From Methanolinea mesophila (GTDB lineage: Archaea > Halobacteriota > Methanomicrobia > Methanomicrobiales > Methanospirillaceae): a DNA stretch of 64,000 nt. The stretch spans positions 62,001-126,000 of the forward strand of contig NZ_JAGGKR010000001.1 in the NCBI RefSeq assembly GCF_017873855.1. The letters are read 5' to 3'. Below are positions 34,883 to 43,778 of this stretch, piece by piece. The first letter of the stretch is position 1. Every line of letters starts with the position of its first letter. Position numbers and translations under genes: made by a program. A model generated the notes under the pieces. That model made no database searches and was not told the origin of the DNA. It worked only from the letters and a program-made list of their open reading frames with translations.

Positions 34883-36811
34883 ATGGAGAAGCGCACCGTC
34901 AGGATCGGGCTTATTCAGACTGCCGTCTCGGAGGACACGGCCTGGAACCTGAATCGAACCCGGGACATGGTGATCAGGGCCGCGAAAGGAGGGGCATCCC
35001 TGATCTGCCTGCAGGAACTGTTCAGGACCCCGTATTTTCCCCGGTTCGAACATACGGATGCCTCGGCATATGCAGAGTCAATTCCCGGGGAGACTACAGG
35101 CCTCTTCGCCGGGCTGGCACGCGACCTGGGGGTGCACGTGGTTGTACCGATCTATGAGCGGAGCGGTTCGGGAAGTTACCATAATACCGCCGTTATGATC
35201 GATGATCATGGCGAACTCCTCCCCCCTTACCGGAAGGTCCACGTCCCGTTCGACCCCTGTTTTTACGAGAAGAATTATTTCCGGGCGGGGCACGAATACC
35301 GGGTCTATCCTACTCCGATCGGGAAGATTGGCGTCCTGATATGCTATGATCAGTGGTTCCCCGAAGCCGCCCGGATGCTCGCCCTCATGGGTGCGGAGCT
35401 GATACTCTATCCTACCGCCATCGGCCGGATACGCGGGATGGAAGACCCGGAAGAGGGAGACTGGCGGACCGCCTGGGAGACGGTGCAGCGGGGGCACGCC
35501 ATCGCCAACGGGGTGCATGTCGCGGCGGTGAACCGGACCGGGACCGAGGGGGAAATTGACTTTTTCGGGGGTTCGTTCGTCTGCGACGCGTTCGGGAACG
35601 TGATCGCCCGGGCTCCGGAAGACCGGGAAGAGGTGCTGCTCTGTGATATCGACCTCTCCATGAACACCAGGGTGCGTGAAGGCTGGGGATTTTTACGGAA
35701 CCGCAGGCCCGAGACCTACAGACTGCTCGGCATTTCCCTCGGAGACCAGGTGGTATCCTGCCCGGCCTGCGAAATTCTCCCCCATGAATCGACCGGAGCC
35801 ATGAGGATGCCCGCTGAATGGGAAAAACACGACGCGGTGTGGCTTGCCTGGCCCTACGACCAGACCACCTTCCCCCATCTCACCGAGGTTGAGACAACCT
35901 ACGGTGAGATCATCGGTGCACTTCAGGATCACGAACGGATCAACCTTCTGGTCCTCAATCCCGGGATGGAGGAACTGGCGAGGAAGGTCGTTGCATCCTG
36001 TGGAGGGGACCCGGACAGGGTTACCTACCACCGCACGAGATATGCCGATGTCTGGTTCAGGGATTACGGCCCCCTTTTCGTGATGAATACGACTTCCCGG
36101 ACGCTGGAAATGGTGCACTGGACCTTCAACGCATGGGGTGAGAAATATCCCGACCTCATGGAAGACACCAACGTGCCGGAATACCTCGAAAAAGTGCTCG
36201 GGATCCCCCGATACTCCCCTGGAATCGTGCTGGAAGGAGGATCGGTCGACCTGAACGGGGCCGGCACGCTCCTTACCACCGAGCAGTGCCTCCTGAACCG
36301 GAACCGGAATCCGGAGCTTTCCCGGTCCGAGATCGAGGAATACCTGCTCCGGTATCTTGGAGCACGCCATGTAATATGGCTGAAGCGGGGCATCGCCGGT
36401 GACGATACCGACGGGCACGTCGACGATATTGCCCGTTTCGTGGACGAACGAACGGTGGTCTGCGCTCTCGAGGAGAACCCCGGAGATCCCAACTTCGAAC
36501 CGCTCATGGAAAATTATCGTATACTGAAGGAATCCACTGACCAGGATGGTAACCCCCTCCAGGTGATACCATTGCCAATGCCCGGTGCGGTGACGGAAGA
36601 GGGGATGCGCTATCCCGCGAGCTACCTCAATTTCTATATCGGGAACTCGGTCGTCCTCGTCCCGGTCTTCGGCGACCCGCACGACGGACTTGCCCTGATG
36701 GTACTCGAGGAACTCTTCCCGGGGAGAAAAGTGTTGGGGATACCCTCCCGCCGTCTTGTCGAGGGGTTGGGCGCGATTCATTGCATCACCCAGCAGCAAC
36801 CCGCCTTGTAG
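34883..36811 (+). CDS. Fused N-carbamoylputrescine amidase and agmatine deiminase (AguB-AguA)
   Basis: One chain of about 642 residues joins the two enzymes that turn agmatine into putrescine. The N-terminal nitrilase-fold domain (about 1-285) has the catalytic Glu (CLQELF, near 43), Lys (YRKVHVPF, near 118) and Cys (VLICYDQWFPEAARML, near 153) of N-carbamoylputrescine amidase. The C-terminal domain (about 300-642) is an agmatine deiminase (PAD family) with RYADVWFRDYGPLFVMN, GDDTDGHVDDIARF and the catalytic Cys in GAIHCITQQQPA. Both active sites look intact. The order is reversed relative to the pathway, since AguA acts first. The start at 34883 fits the TATA box and the nitrilase N-terminus. 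Confidence 0.93.
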   Translation: MEKRTVRIGLIQTAVSEDTAWNLNRTRDMVIRAAKGGASLICLQELFRTPYFPRFEHTDASAYAESIPGETTGLFAGLARDLGVHVVVPIYERSGSGSYHNTAVMIDDHGELLPPYRKVHVPFDPCFYEKNYFRAGHEYRVYPTPIGKIGVLICYDQWFPEAARMLALMGAELILYPTAIGRIRGMEDPEEGDWRTAWETVQRGHAIANGVHVAAVNRTGTEGEIDFFGGSFVCDAFGNVIARAPEDREEVLLCDIDLSMNTRVREGWGFLRNRRPETYRLLGISLGDQVVSCPACEILPHESTGAMRMPAEWEKHDAVWLAWPYDQTTFPHLTEVETTYGEIIGALQDHERINLLVLNPGMEELARKVVASCGGDPDRVTYHRTRYADVWFRDYGPLFVMNTTSRTLEMVHWTFNAWGEKYPDLMEDTNVPEYLEKVLGIPRYSPGIVLEGGSVDLNGAGTLLTTEQCLLNRNRNPELSRSEIEEYLLRYLGARHVIWLKRGIAGDDTDGHVDDIARFVDERTVVCALEENPGDPNFEPLMENYRILKESTDQDGNPLQVIPLPMPGAVTEEGMRYPASYLNFYIGNSVVLVPVFGDPHDGLALMVLEELFPGRKVLGIPSRRLVEGLGAIHCITQQQPAL

Positions 36812-37055
36812 ACTAGGAATCGCCCCGGTTATTCTCTATTAACCCCGGTTCTCTTTCAGGGCGACCTTCCCCTCCAGGAGACCCGAATGAATATGTTCGT
36901 AACACCAGATCGGGAATGTAGTGGACCCGGGCAGGATATCGTCGAGAGCGTCACCGTGGGCATGCCGTAGGGATCCCGTTCATCCGAAGATTTCAGACCG
37001 GAACGGGTGCCGTCCGGCCGGCACGGGGGTCGGGAAAGAACAGGGAAAACGGAAT
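36812..37055. other. Intergenic stretch after aguBA
   Basis: 244 bases with no gene I can support. A plus-strand frame continuing over the next gene (36921-37376) is antisense to the NTF2-like gene and has no protein features. Confidence 0.4.
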
Positions 37056-37442
37056 TCAAAAGGGAGAGAGATGGAACATCGCAAAGAGCCAGGCATGGCC
37101 CGTCCCTCTCATGACCGCGGAGAACCGGGCGGTCTGCTCCGAGGTTCCTTCGTCACCGCCATACCGCGAACGGCAGGTCGCGGTGACCCACACGATCGTC
37201 CCTTCCGCACCAATCACGATGTCTTCAAAGGATATTCTCACATCGTCGTAACGATCGAGGATCCCGCGAAGGTGGGAGGAGAAGTGCTCCCGGCCATCCA
37301 CTCTCTCTCCTTCGCGGAAGAATCCGAAAAATTCCGGATGGACGAGCGAACTCGCCTCCTCGACCTCTTTCCTTGAGCAGTGCAGGGCAAAACGGTCTAT
37401 CACGTCAAGCACCTGGAGCCTCGTCTGCTGACTGACCATCAT
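37056..37442 (-). CDS. SnoaL/NTF2-like small protein
   Basis: This protein of 128 residues matches the NTF2-like cone fold of the SnoaL/DUF4440 group: an N-terminal helix (LQVLDVIDRFALHCSRKEVE), EASSLVHPEFFGFFREGERV, a central helix and three beta strands ending in GHAWLFAMFHLSPF. Members bind or convert small ligands; no catalytic residues can be named. A second member of the fold, broken, lies at 58430. Confidence 0.75.
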   Translation of the reverse strand: MMVSQQTRLQVLDVIDRFALHCSRKEVEEASSLVHPEFFGFFREGERVDGREHFSSHLRGILDRYDDVRISFEDIVIGAEGTIVWVTATCRSRYGGDEGTSEQTARFSAVMRGTGHAWLFAMFHLSPF

Positions 37443-38151
37443 CCGTTATGAAGTGGTTCCCCCGGTCATTTACGTTTTCTCCTGGTGGGGTCTCCTCCAG
37501 TGAGTATGCCGTACCCTACGAAGGATGTGAACCCCCCCGCGGAGCAATGGGTTTCCGGAATGGACATAATATCGTCTGATTTCGAGCTGATCCCACCTCA
37601 ATCCGGCGAAATAATCAGGGAGACCGGACGCGAGGGACAGACTCGTATGATCCTGCATCATCGTGATCGTGAATTCGTTCCGGTCGATTCCGGAGTGGCG
37701 GTGATACCTTCCCATTCGCACGCCTGACGCGTCATCGCGCAACCTGAACGCGGGATGAACACTGCGACAGTCGATATGCCACGAGGGGAAACCGGACGAA
37801 ATTCAGGAATGAATTACGTGGAGCCCACCCGACCACAAAAAGTCAATAAAATGTTGTGTGAAGATATGGGGGTTTGACCGGGATGATGTTCCTGGTCACA
37901 TCTTCACTGCTGTTGTTGGGGGGGTAGTACCTGATTCTGATATTGGGCCGGATCGAGAGATCTCGGCACTAGATGCTATAAAATCAATAAATATTAACAT
38001 TTCGAATTTAATTCCCCGGTGAAAGTGGCAAGTTATTTGACAATGCATCGACCAACAAGCAGTACTGAACCGCTCCTTCTTCACCGGGGAGAGGGGGCGG
38101 CAGGAAGAGGAACGGGCCGTCCGCGTGACCGTGACGGATCCGGAGGGCATC
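37443..38151. other. 709-base stretch with only weak ORFs
   Basis: Overlapping frames on both strands at 37470-37742 have no recognisable features. A 54-codon frame at 37858-38022 (GTG start; KIWGFDRDDVPGHIFTAVVG, then IGPDREISALDAIKS) is more protein-like and AT-richer than its surroundings; it may be the end of a lost or acquired gene. An 11-base inverted repeat follows at 38013-38090. Confidence 0.4.
38013..38090. repeat. 11-bp inverted repeat upstream of the coiled-coil gene and dinB
   Basis: TCCCCGGTGAA at 38013-38023 is perfectly complementary to TTCACCGGGGA at 38080-38090 with a 56-base spacer. As DNA it could be a pair of operator half-sites; as RNA it would close a large hairpin ahead of the coiled-coil gene. 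The right arm lies 62 bases before that start. Confidence 0.45.
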
Positions 38152-38355
38152 ATGGATCCTGAAGAGATGAACGAGTATATAGAAAAACTTGAGAAAAGGA
38201 TCGAGACCATCTCGAATCAGAACGCCAGCCTGTCCCTAACACTGAACAAACTGATGATGGAGAACCTGAAATTGAAGGCCGACCTGAAAAATCTCGAGGA
38301 GAAACTGATGCTTCTCGAGCGCCCCCAGGCGGAGAAAAATTTTAGAATTGAATAG
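38152..38355 (+). CDS. Short coiled-coil protein
   Basis: This 67-residue product is a nearly continuous acidic and basic heptad helix (MDPEEMNEYIEKLEKRIETI, then NKLMMENLKLKADLKNLEEK). It resembles the N-terminal coiled coil of proteasome-activating nucleotidases but has no ATPase domain. The ATG at 38152 has a perfect GGAGG five bases before it; the upstream in-frame GTG at 38125 does not. It is 80 bases before dinB on the same strand and may be co-transcribed with it. Function unknown. Confidence 0.7.
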   Translation: MDPEEMNEYIEKLEKRIETISNQNASLSLTLNKLMMENLKLKADLKNLEEKLMLLERPQAEKNFRIE

Positions 38356-38435
38356 CTGGAATTTCGTCCTCCCGGCCTCTTCCCGGTCACCCGGAAGTCC
38401 CAGAACTCCAGGATGGTCATGGTCCTGTGATACAG

Positions 38436-39518
38436 ATGCCGAATACAGTGTTCCGGATAATCCTCCACCTCGACATGGACAGTTTCTACGCCTCGGTCGA
38501 GATCCGTGAGCACCCCGACCTTGCGGGAAAACCTGTGGTTGTGGGAGCGGATCCCCTGGGTGGCCACGGAAGGGGTGTGGTAAGTACGGCATCCTACGAG
38601 GCAAGGAAGTTTGGTATCCACTCGGCGATGCCCATCTCGAAAGCGTACCGCCTCTGCCCCGACGCAATCTTCATCACCCCCCATTTTTCCCTCTATGAAA
38701 GGACATCCGCCCGGATTATGGAGATACTCTCCCGGTACAGCGATAAGCTCGAGCAGGTGAGCATCGATGAGGCCTATCTCGATCTCACACCGGCGGGGAC
38801 ATTCGAGACCGCGAAGGAGATCGCGACCCGGATAAAGCGCGCGATACGGGAAGAGGAACGGCTCACCTGCTCGATCGGGATCGGTCACTCGAAAGTAGTA
38901 GCCAAGATTGCATCCGATTACAAAAAACCTGACGGACTTACCGTAGTCCGGCCGGAAGAAACGGAGGGATTCCTGTTTCCGCTCCCGGTGGAGAAGATCC
39001 CGGGTGTAGGGAAAAAGACCGCCCGCGAGCTGCACGAGATGGGGATCGTGCTCATCGGCGACCTTGCCCATGCTGACATCCAGAGGCTCCAGTCGCGGTT
39101 CGGGAGATGGGCGCTCGCGATGCAGCGGCTCGCGTTCGGGGAAGACGAACGAGAGGTCGAACAGCGTGATTCTGCCAGGTCTATCAGTCGTGAAACCACG
39201 TTTACGGAGGATACCGGTGATATCGACCTTATCCTGGGCGTTCTCGACGACCTGATGAAGGATGTGCACCATACCATGCGGGACGAAGGCTACATGGCAC
39301 GCACCGTGACGGTGAAGGTGCGGTACGAGGATTTCCAGACCCGGCAGAGGGCACGGTCACTGGTTCATCCCGCAACAGATCTCCGGCAACTGAACGAGAT
39401 TGCCCGTACCGCGCTCCTGGAATCGCTGGGGAGTAAGAAGGTCAGGCTTATCGGGGTAAAACTTTCAGGGCTCCGTACCAGGGAGAAAAATCAAAAAACC
39501 ATCGGCGATTTCGGCTGA
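38436..39518 (+). CDS. dinB: DNA polymerase IV (Y-family translesion polymerase)
   Basis: This protein of about 360 residues copies past damaged bases. It has the palm motifs ILHLDMDSFYASVEIRE, with the first catalytic Asp, and EQVSIDEAYLDLT, with the Asp-Glu pair. A helix-hairpin-helix (PLPVEKIPGVGKKTARELHE) and the little-finger domain with FQTRQRARSLVHP follow. The tail (REKNQKTIGDFG) lacks an obvious PCNA-interacting QxxLxxFF box but has a loose GDFG end. An in-frame GTG at 38427 is an alternative start. Confidence 0.95.
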   Translation: MPNTVFRIILHLDMDSFYASVEIREHPDLAGKPVVVGADPLGGHGRGVVSTASYEARKFGIHSAMPISKAYRLCPDAIFITPHFSLYERTSARIMEILSRYSDKLEQVSIDEAYLDLTPAGTFETAKEIATRIKRAIREEERLTCSIGIGHSKVVAKIASDYKKPDGLTVVRPEETEGFLFPLPVEKIPGVGKKTARELHEMGIVLIGDLAHADIQRLQSRFGRWALAMQRLAFGEDEREVEQRDSARSISRETTFTEDTGDIDLILGVLDDLMKDVHHTMRDEGYMARTVTVKVRYEDFQTRQRARSLVHPATDLRQLNEIARTALLESLGSKKVRLIGVKLSGLRTREKNQKTIGDFG

Positions 39519-39657
39519 CCCCCGGCGCAATCGCTGTCCCCCGGCACGTCATCCGGATACTATTTTATAATTGAATTATATCAGGTAAGCTATATCCGCG
39601 CTGCAGGCAGCATCCTTCCAAATCCTTTGCAGCCGGCAGAAATTTTTGAGGAATACG

Positions 39658-40689
39658 ATGGAAAAGGACCAGCTCCGGACCCGGCAATCGCGGGAGATAT
39701 CTCCCGGCGACCACATCTGCGTGCTTCTCCGCGACGATGAAGAGAGCCGCACCCTGCTTCCACGACTATTCGGGGATATCTTCCGCAAGGGATGGAAGGT
39801 AATGTACCTTGCCCGTTCCAGCACCCCGGAGAGGATCGGCCGCCTCTGGCAGGACGGCACCGGCAACGGCATGTCCTCATCCAGGGCCCTCGAGATCCTG
39901 TGCTCGTCCGAACCGGCATTTCATCAGGCCTTTTCGGACAGCGCCCATGCCCGGGATTTCATGAAAACGGTGATTTCAAAAGCGGGCGAAGAAAAATTTC
40001 CGGGCCTTTGCCTGATTCGGGAAGTCCCGCCTATCCCGCATCGACCCCGTTCGAGCCAGCGGGTCACCGGGGATATGGCAGGGATTGAAACACTCCTGGA
40101 TGAACAACAGATCACGCTTGTCTGCCTCTATGAAATGGGCCTTTTCCCCTCCGAAGTCCTCCAGGACGTGCTGCGCACCCACCCAAAGGCGATCATCGAG
40201 GGGGAACTTCACGACAATATCTTTTACATACCTTCATCGGATGCCCGTCGCTATTCTCTCTCTTCCCTCGAGCTCGGCCACTGGATCGGGACATTGATGA
40301 ACCTCACGCATATCCGGGCGGAACTCGAGGAGAGCGAAGAGCGTTTCCACGACCTGCTCGAGAATGCGAGCGACCTGATCCAGAGCGTGTCCCCCGAGGG
40401 AAAATTCCTCTTCACCAACCGTGCCTGGAGAGAACGGCTGGGATACGACGAATCCGAGATTGCAGGCCTGACGCTGTTCGACATCCTCGACCCGACCTGT
40501 GTGGATAAATGCCGGATCCTTTTTTCCGAAGTGATGGAGGGGCATGAACTGGGTCATGTCGATGCTGTGTTCCGGACCCGTAACGGAGAGAAGGTATTCG
40601 TGGAGGGAAACGTCAACGCCAGGATTCACCAGGGAAAACCAGTCTATACCCGCGGTATATTCAGGGAGGTCCGCGAGCCCCCGACCTGA
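39658..40689 (+). CDS. MEDS domain plus PAS sensor protein
   Basis: This 343-residue cytoplasmic sensor joins a MEDS domain (methanogen/methylotroph DcmR sensory domain, about residues 10-195; SPGDHICVLLRDDEESRTLL at the start) to one PAS domain (about 225-340; DLLENASDLIQSVSPEGKFL, then WRERLGYDESEIAGLTLFDI). No histidine kinase, receiver or DNA-binding domain follows, so it must pass its signal through partners. The ATG at 39658 follows GAGG with good spacing; an upstream in-frame start at 39646 is less likely. MEDS is thought to sense C1-related or hydrocarbon signals; the ligand here is unknown. Confidence 0.85.
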   Translation: MEKDQLRTRQSREISPGDHICVLLRDDEESRTLLPRLFGDIFRKGWKVMYLARSSTPERIGRLWQDGTGNGMSSSRALEILCSSEPAFHQAFSDSAHARDFMKTVISKAGEEKFPGLCLIREVPPIPHRPRSSQRVTGDMAGIETLLDEQQITLVCLYEMGLFPSEVLQDVLRTHPKAIIEGELHDNIFYIPSSDARRYSLSSLELGHWIGTLMNLTHIRAELEESEERFHDLLENASDLIQSVSPEGKFLFTNRAWRERLGYDESEIAGLTLFDILDPTCVDKCRILFSEVMEGHELGHVDAVFRTRNGEKVFVEGNVNARIHQGKPVYTRGIFREVREPPT

Positions 40690-41060
40690 ATCTGAGCGGA
40701 GGACGACGGCCCCTGGTTATGGAGCGGGCGATCGTCAGCGTCTCCGGATATGATCCTCATGGTCGACGGGGAAGGACGTGTCTTATTATGCGAACAGGGA
40801 CGGTGGGGACACTCCGGCCCCTGAGGGAAAGCCGGCAGAATAACCGCACCAATCGATACCTCGAACCGGGAGAGCGCCGCTCCGCCCTGGGATGGTTCAG
40901 GAGATACACGGCTTCAGGGAACACACCTCCCCGCGCCGTATCACACCACGTTACGGATCGGGCCGGGTCATGGAAACGGAAGCGTTCGGGATTACTGACA
41001 CTCCGGGACCTTCCACCTGATCCATATGAAACCCGCCGGCGGATCCCAGGTGGACTGTTG
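40690..41060 (+). pseudogene. Possible decayed PAS-domain fragment
   Basis: Between the two sensor genes lies a 419-base gap. One frame near 40745-40800 reads PDMILMVDGEGRVLLCEQG, a typical PAS start, then hits a stop; another frame (40719-41081) is open but not protein-like. This looks like a leftover of a third PAS gene or domain. The evidence is one short segment. Confidence 0.35.
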
Positions 41061-41071
41061 AGAAAACAAAC

Positions 41072-41080
41072 ATTTATATG
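41072..41080 (+). promoter_or_regulatory. TATA box of the PAS-PAS gene
   Basis: ATTTATATG lies about 30 bases before the ATG at 41109, giving a nearly leaderless transcript. Confidence 0.6.
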
Positions 41081-41108
41081 AATTTGGTAGGAACATTCCT
41101 TCCATTAC

Positions 41109-42149
41109 ATGGAACCCTCCCTGACGCTTGTACCGGAATCGGGATCGGACGGGCTGGGTCTGCTCCTTGCGGATCTCCTCGAAGACGGGATCGTACTGGA
41201 ACAGAACGGGACGGTGATCTACATAAACAGGTGCATGGAGGATCTCTTCGGGTGCACCTCGTCCCGTGTTTCCGGGATGCCGTATACTGATTTTATCCGG
41301 ACATGCATCGCACCCTGCCTCGACGGGGGTGAAAAGGCAAGCATTTCTCTTTTTTCAACGCATGTACGCTCCACTCCGGGAGAACACGTGGAACTTCGCG
41401 GGACCTCCCGTGAAGGTACGCCGTTCTGGCTGGAGTACTCATCGCGAAGGATCAAGCAGGGATGCAACGGTCTCTACAGACTGGAGACCTACCGGAGAAT
41501 AACCCGGTGGAAAAAGGCACAGGAGAGGCTTTCCAGGAGCGAAGAAAAGTACCGGTTGTTGTTCCAGCAGGCGAACGATGCGATCCTCGTCTTCGAGATA
41601 GGGCCCCTGATGCTCCCGGGACGGTTCCTCGAGGTGAACGATGCCGCGTGCCGGAGACTGGGGTATACCAGGGAGGAACTCTCGGCCCATTCACCCATGG
41701 ACATCGTCCCCCCGGAAAGGGTTGGCACGATCGGTCTTTTAATGAAACGCCTGTTTATCAAAGGGCAGATAATGTTCGATATGGAGCATGTGGCCAGGGA
41801 CGGGACGAGGATTCCCGTGGAGGTCAATGCCCACGCAATCATGATAGGCGACCGGAAAGTGGTGATCTCCATCTCCCGTGATGTCTCCGAGAGGAGGGCT
41901 CTCGAGGATCTCCGGCTGAAGGCCTCGGAGCAGCTTGAAGAGAACATCCTCCAGTTCGCCACCCTGGGAGACAGGATACGAAACAACCTGGGAGTCATCG
42001 TAGGAATCGCCGGGTTGCTCGAGTCTGAGGAGGGAAGGCGCATCCTCGAACAGGCGGAACGGATCGACCGGACCGTCGATCAGCTCGATCGGGGGTCCCT
42101 GGAGTCGGACCTGGTAAGGCAATACCTGAAGAAATATCACCGTAACTGA
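41109..42149 (+). CDS. Two-PAS sensor with a kinase-like stub
   Basis: This 346-residue protein has two PAS domains (about 18-130, starting LADLLEDGIVLEQNGTVIYI; and about 140-265, starting YRLLFQQANDAILVFEIGPL) and a C-terminal helical region of about 80 residues (LEENILQFATLGDRIRNNLG). That last region recalls the dimerisation helix of histidine kinases, but it lacks the phospho-accepting His and the ATPase domain does not follow. Similar stubs are common in methanogen PAS proteins. It therefore cannot autophosphorylate and may act as a partner or competitor of real kinases. Confidence 0.82.
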   Translation: MEPSLTLVPESGSDGLGLLLADLLEDGIVLEQNGTVIYINRCMEDLFGCTSSRVSGMPYTDFIRTCIAPCLDGGEKASISLFSTHVRSTPGEHVELRGTSREGTPFWLEYSSRRIKQGCNGLYRLETYRRITRWKKAQERLSRSEEKYRLLFQQANDAILVFEIGPLMLPGRFLEVNDAACRRLGYTREELSAHSPMDIVPPERVGTIGLLMKRLFIKGQIMFDMEHVARDGTRIPVEVNAHAIMIGDRKVVISISRDVSERRALEDLRLKASEQLEENILQFATLGDRIRNNLGVIVGIAGLLESEEGRRILEQAERIDRTVDQLDRGSLESDLVRQYLKKYHRN

Positions 42150-42372
42150 GTTTTTGAGCCATACCGAAGCGTTTATGACCCCCCCTTGAGAAGAACATCT
42201 TCCGGGGTCTGTAGAGAACGGGGCCAATCCGGGATTTTCGATGGAGGGTGCCGGCAACATAAAAAGATTACCCTGGATTCGCGGTCCTCGGACTCAGGTA
42301 TGCATAGGACCGCCAGGCCCGCCGGACGAGTGTCCCCTGTGGGATATTCCCGAAAAAAAAGGTATTTTTATG

Positions 42373-42699
42373 TTATCCATGGTATGCAATCGAAAATCCG
42401 AAATTGCTGATGGTGCCGCTGGCGGTTACCTGCTGGTGATACTGGATTGTCGAAGCAGGTGACGACCCGGTCCCCTGCAGATCGTGGAAATTACCGAATG
42501 CAGAGATCGACCCGGTGGTCGGCTGTCCCTGTAATGTCATCGTCGGAAATGTGCTGGTCCCCGATCCAACGGAATCGAGCTGGTTCTGGAAAAGATTGCT
42601 GATACCCGAATATGCAGAGACACCCTGGATCATAAACACCAGGGATATCACGATAAGGATTGGGATTATACGTCGGATTATTCCTGCTATTGATCTCAC
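42373..42699 (-). CDS. Small secreted protein of unknown family
   Basis: The product has a basic start and one hydrophobic helix (RRIIPILIVISLVFMIQGVS, then AYSG), a likely signal peptide, followed by about 75 residues rich in Ser, Thr, Gly and Gln (for example TMTLQGQPTTGSISAFGNFH). I do not recognise a family. The start is unclear: the GTG at 42699 is itself part of an AAGGAGGTGA ribosome site, no ATG follows at normal spacing (only ATA), and the open frame extends back to an ATG at 42807 in front of the signal peptide. A TATA-like element lies at about 42819-42833 on the minus strand. Confidence 0.55.
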   Translation of the reverse strand: MRSIAGIIRRIIPILIVISLVFMIQGVSAYSGISNLFQNQLDSVGSGTSTFPTMTLQGQPTTGSISAFGNFHDLQGTGSSPASTIQYHQQVTASGTISNFGFSIAYHG

Positions 42700-43026
42700 C
42701 TCCTTGGCGTATCCTCTGTCTAATCTCGGCAAAGATTCCCCGTTAACCGGAGAAGTCTCTCCCGGGCGGTCATAAAATCCGGTGGATCCATGCCGCCACC
42801 AGAACACTCCCCCCCGCGTTATTTATATTAATACCATAGCGCCGGTTATCCGCATCGTCCGGTACACAGGACTTGCCTCGCACCGTTTTTGCAATCCTCC
42901 GATCAATGGGGATGGATTTCTCATATCCCGGAAAACTGACCTTTGCCGTGGGGGGGCCGGGAGGCACCGCTGAAGATTCTCTGCTTCACACGACAAGTAT
43001 ATTGAGCCCTGGAGAGATTTTACCTC
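42700..43026. other. Intergenic control region between the secreted protein and a TPR gene
   Basis: TTATTTATATTAATA near 42819-42833 is AT-rich on both strands and may drive the secreted-protein gene leftward. AAGTATATTG at 42995-43004 is a TATA element for the TPR gene starting at 43027. No gene of its own is seen. Confidence 0.45.
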
Positions 43027-43647
43027 ATGGGAAACGGGCAGGAGATGCTCATGGAAAAGGCCCGCCGCCTGATGGATATGGGCAGGCATGAGGACGCCCT
43101 CCTCCTCTACGACAGGATCCTGGAGGCCGACCCCTCGAATCTCAAAGCCTGGGAATTCAAGGGAGATATCTATTACGAGCTCGGGAGACACGAGGAAGCG
43201 ATACGGTGCTACGACCGCATCCTGTCGCTCGATCCCCGGAACCTTATCGCGATCTACAAGAAAGGGTACACCTTCCGGAAGATCAGGAGGTTTGCGGAGG
43301 CGATCGCCACATTCGACCAGGCCCTCGCGATAGATCCCGACTACTCTTACGCACTGAACGACAAGGGATATGCCCTGAACGAACTCGCCCGGTACGACGA
43401 GGCCATTGCCTGCTTTGACCGTTCACTCTCAGAAAACCCGCGAAACATCAGGGTCCTCACCGCACGGGGGATCGCGCTCCGCGATTCGGGCCGACCCGAG
43501 GAGGCCCTCCGGTGCTTCGACCGCGCCCTGGAGTTTAATGCGATCAATGCGTTCGTGTACTACCAGAAATCAGTCGCACTCCATATGCTGGGGCGGGAAG
43601 CCGAGGCCGAAGCCTGCATTAAGATGATAAATTTCCCCTGGAAATAA
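43027..43647 (+). CDS. TPR protein (five to six repeats)
   Basis: This 206-residue protein is a chain of 34-residue tetratricopeptide repeats, for example AWEFKGDIYYELGRHEEAIR and YALNDKGYALNELARYDEAI. It resembles the repeats of the large TPR protein at 25968. It has no signal peptide or other domain and should be a cytoplasmic adaptor. A ribosome site GGAGAG precedes the ATG by about 10 bases. Confidence 0.88.
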   Translation: MGNGQEMLMEKARRLMDMGRHEDALLLYDRILEADPSNLKAWEFKGDIYYELGRHEEAIRCYDRILSLDPRNLIAIYKKGYTFRKIRRFAEAIATFDQALAIDPDYSYALNDKGYALNELARYDEAIACFDRSLSENPRNIRVLTARGIALRDSGRPEEALRCFDRALEFNAINAFVYYQKSVALHMLGREAEAEACIKMINFPWK

Positions 43648-43778
43648 CCGCGAACGTACCCATTTCCGCGGTAGTGCAACAATGGGCCGCAATAACGGCA
43701 CGAAACGCTGAACTGCCGTCCCGGATCCCCGGGGATTACCTCCCCGATCCATTCCTCTGATCCCGGGCATATCGTCCA

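Noticed and set aside
35693-36799. 368-codon minus-strand frame opposite the agmatine deiminase domain
   Set aside because: Shadow frame without features; the coding strand has an intact active site.
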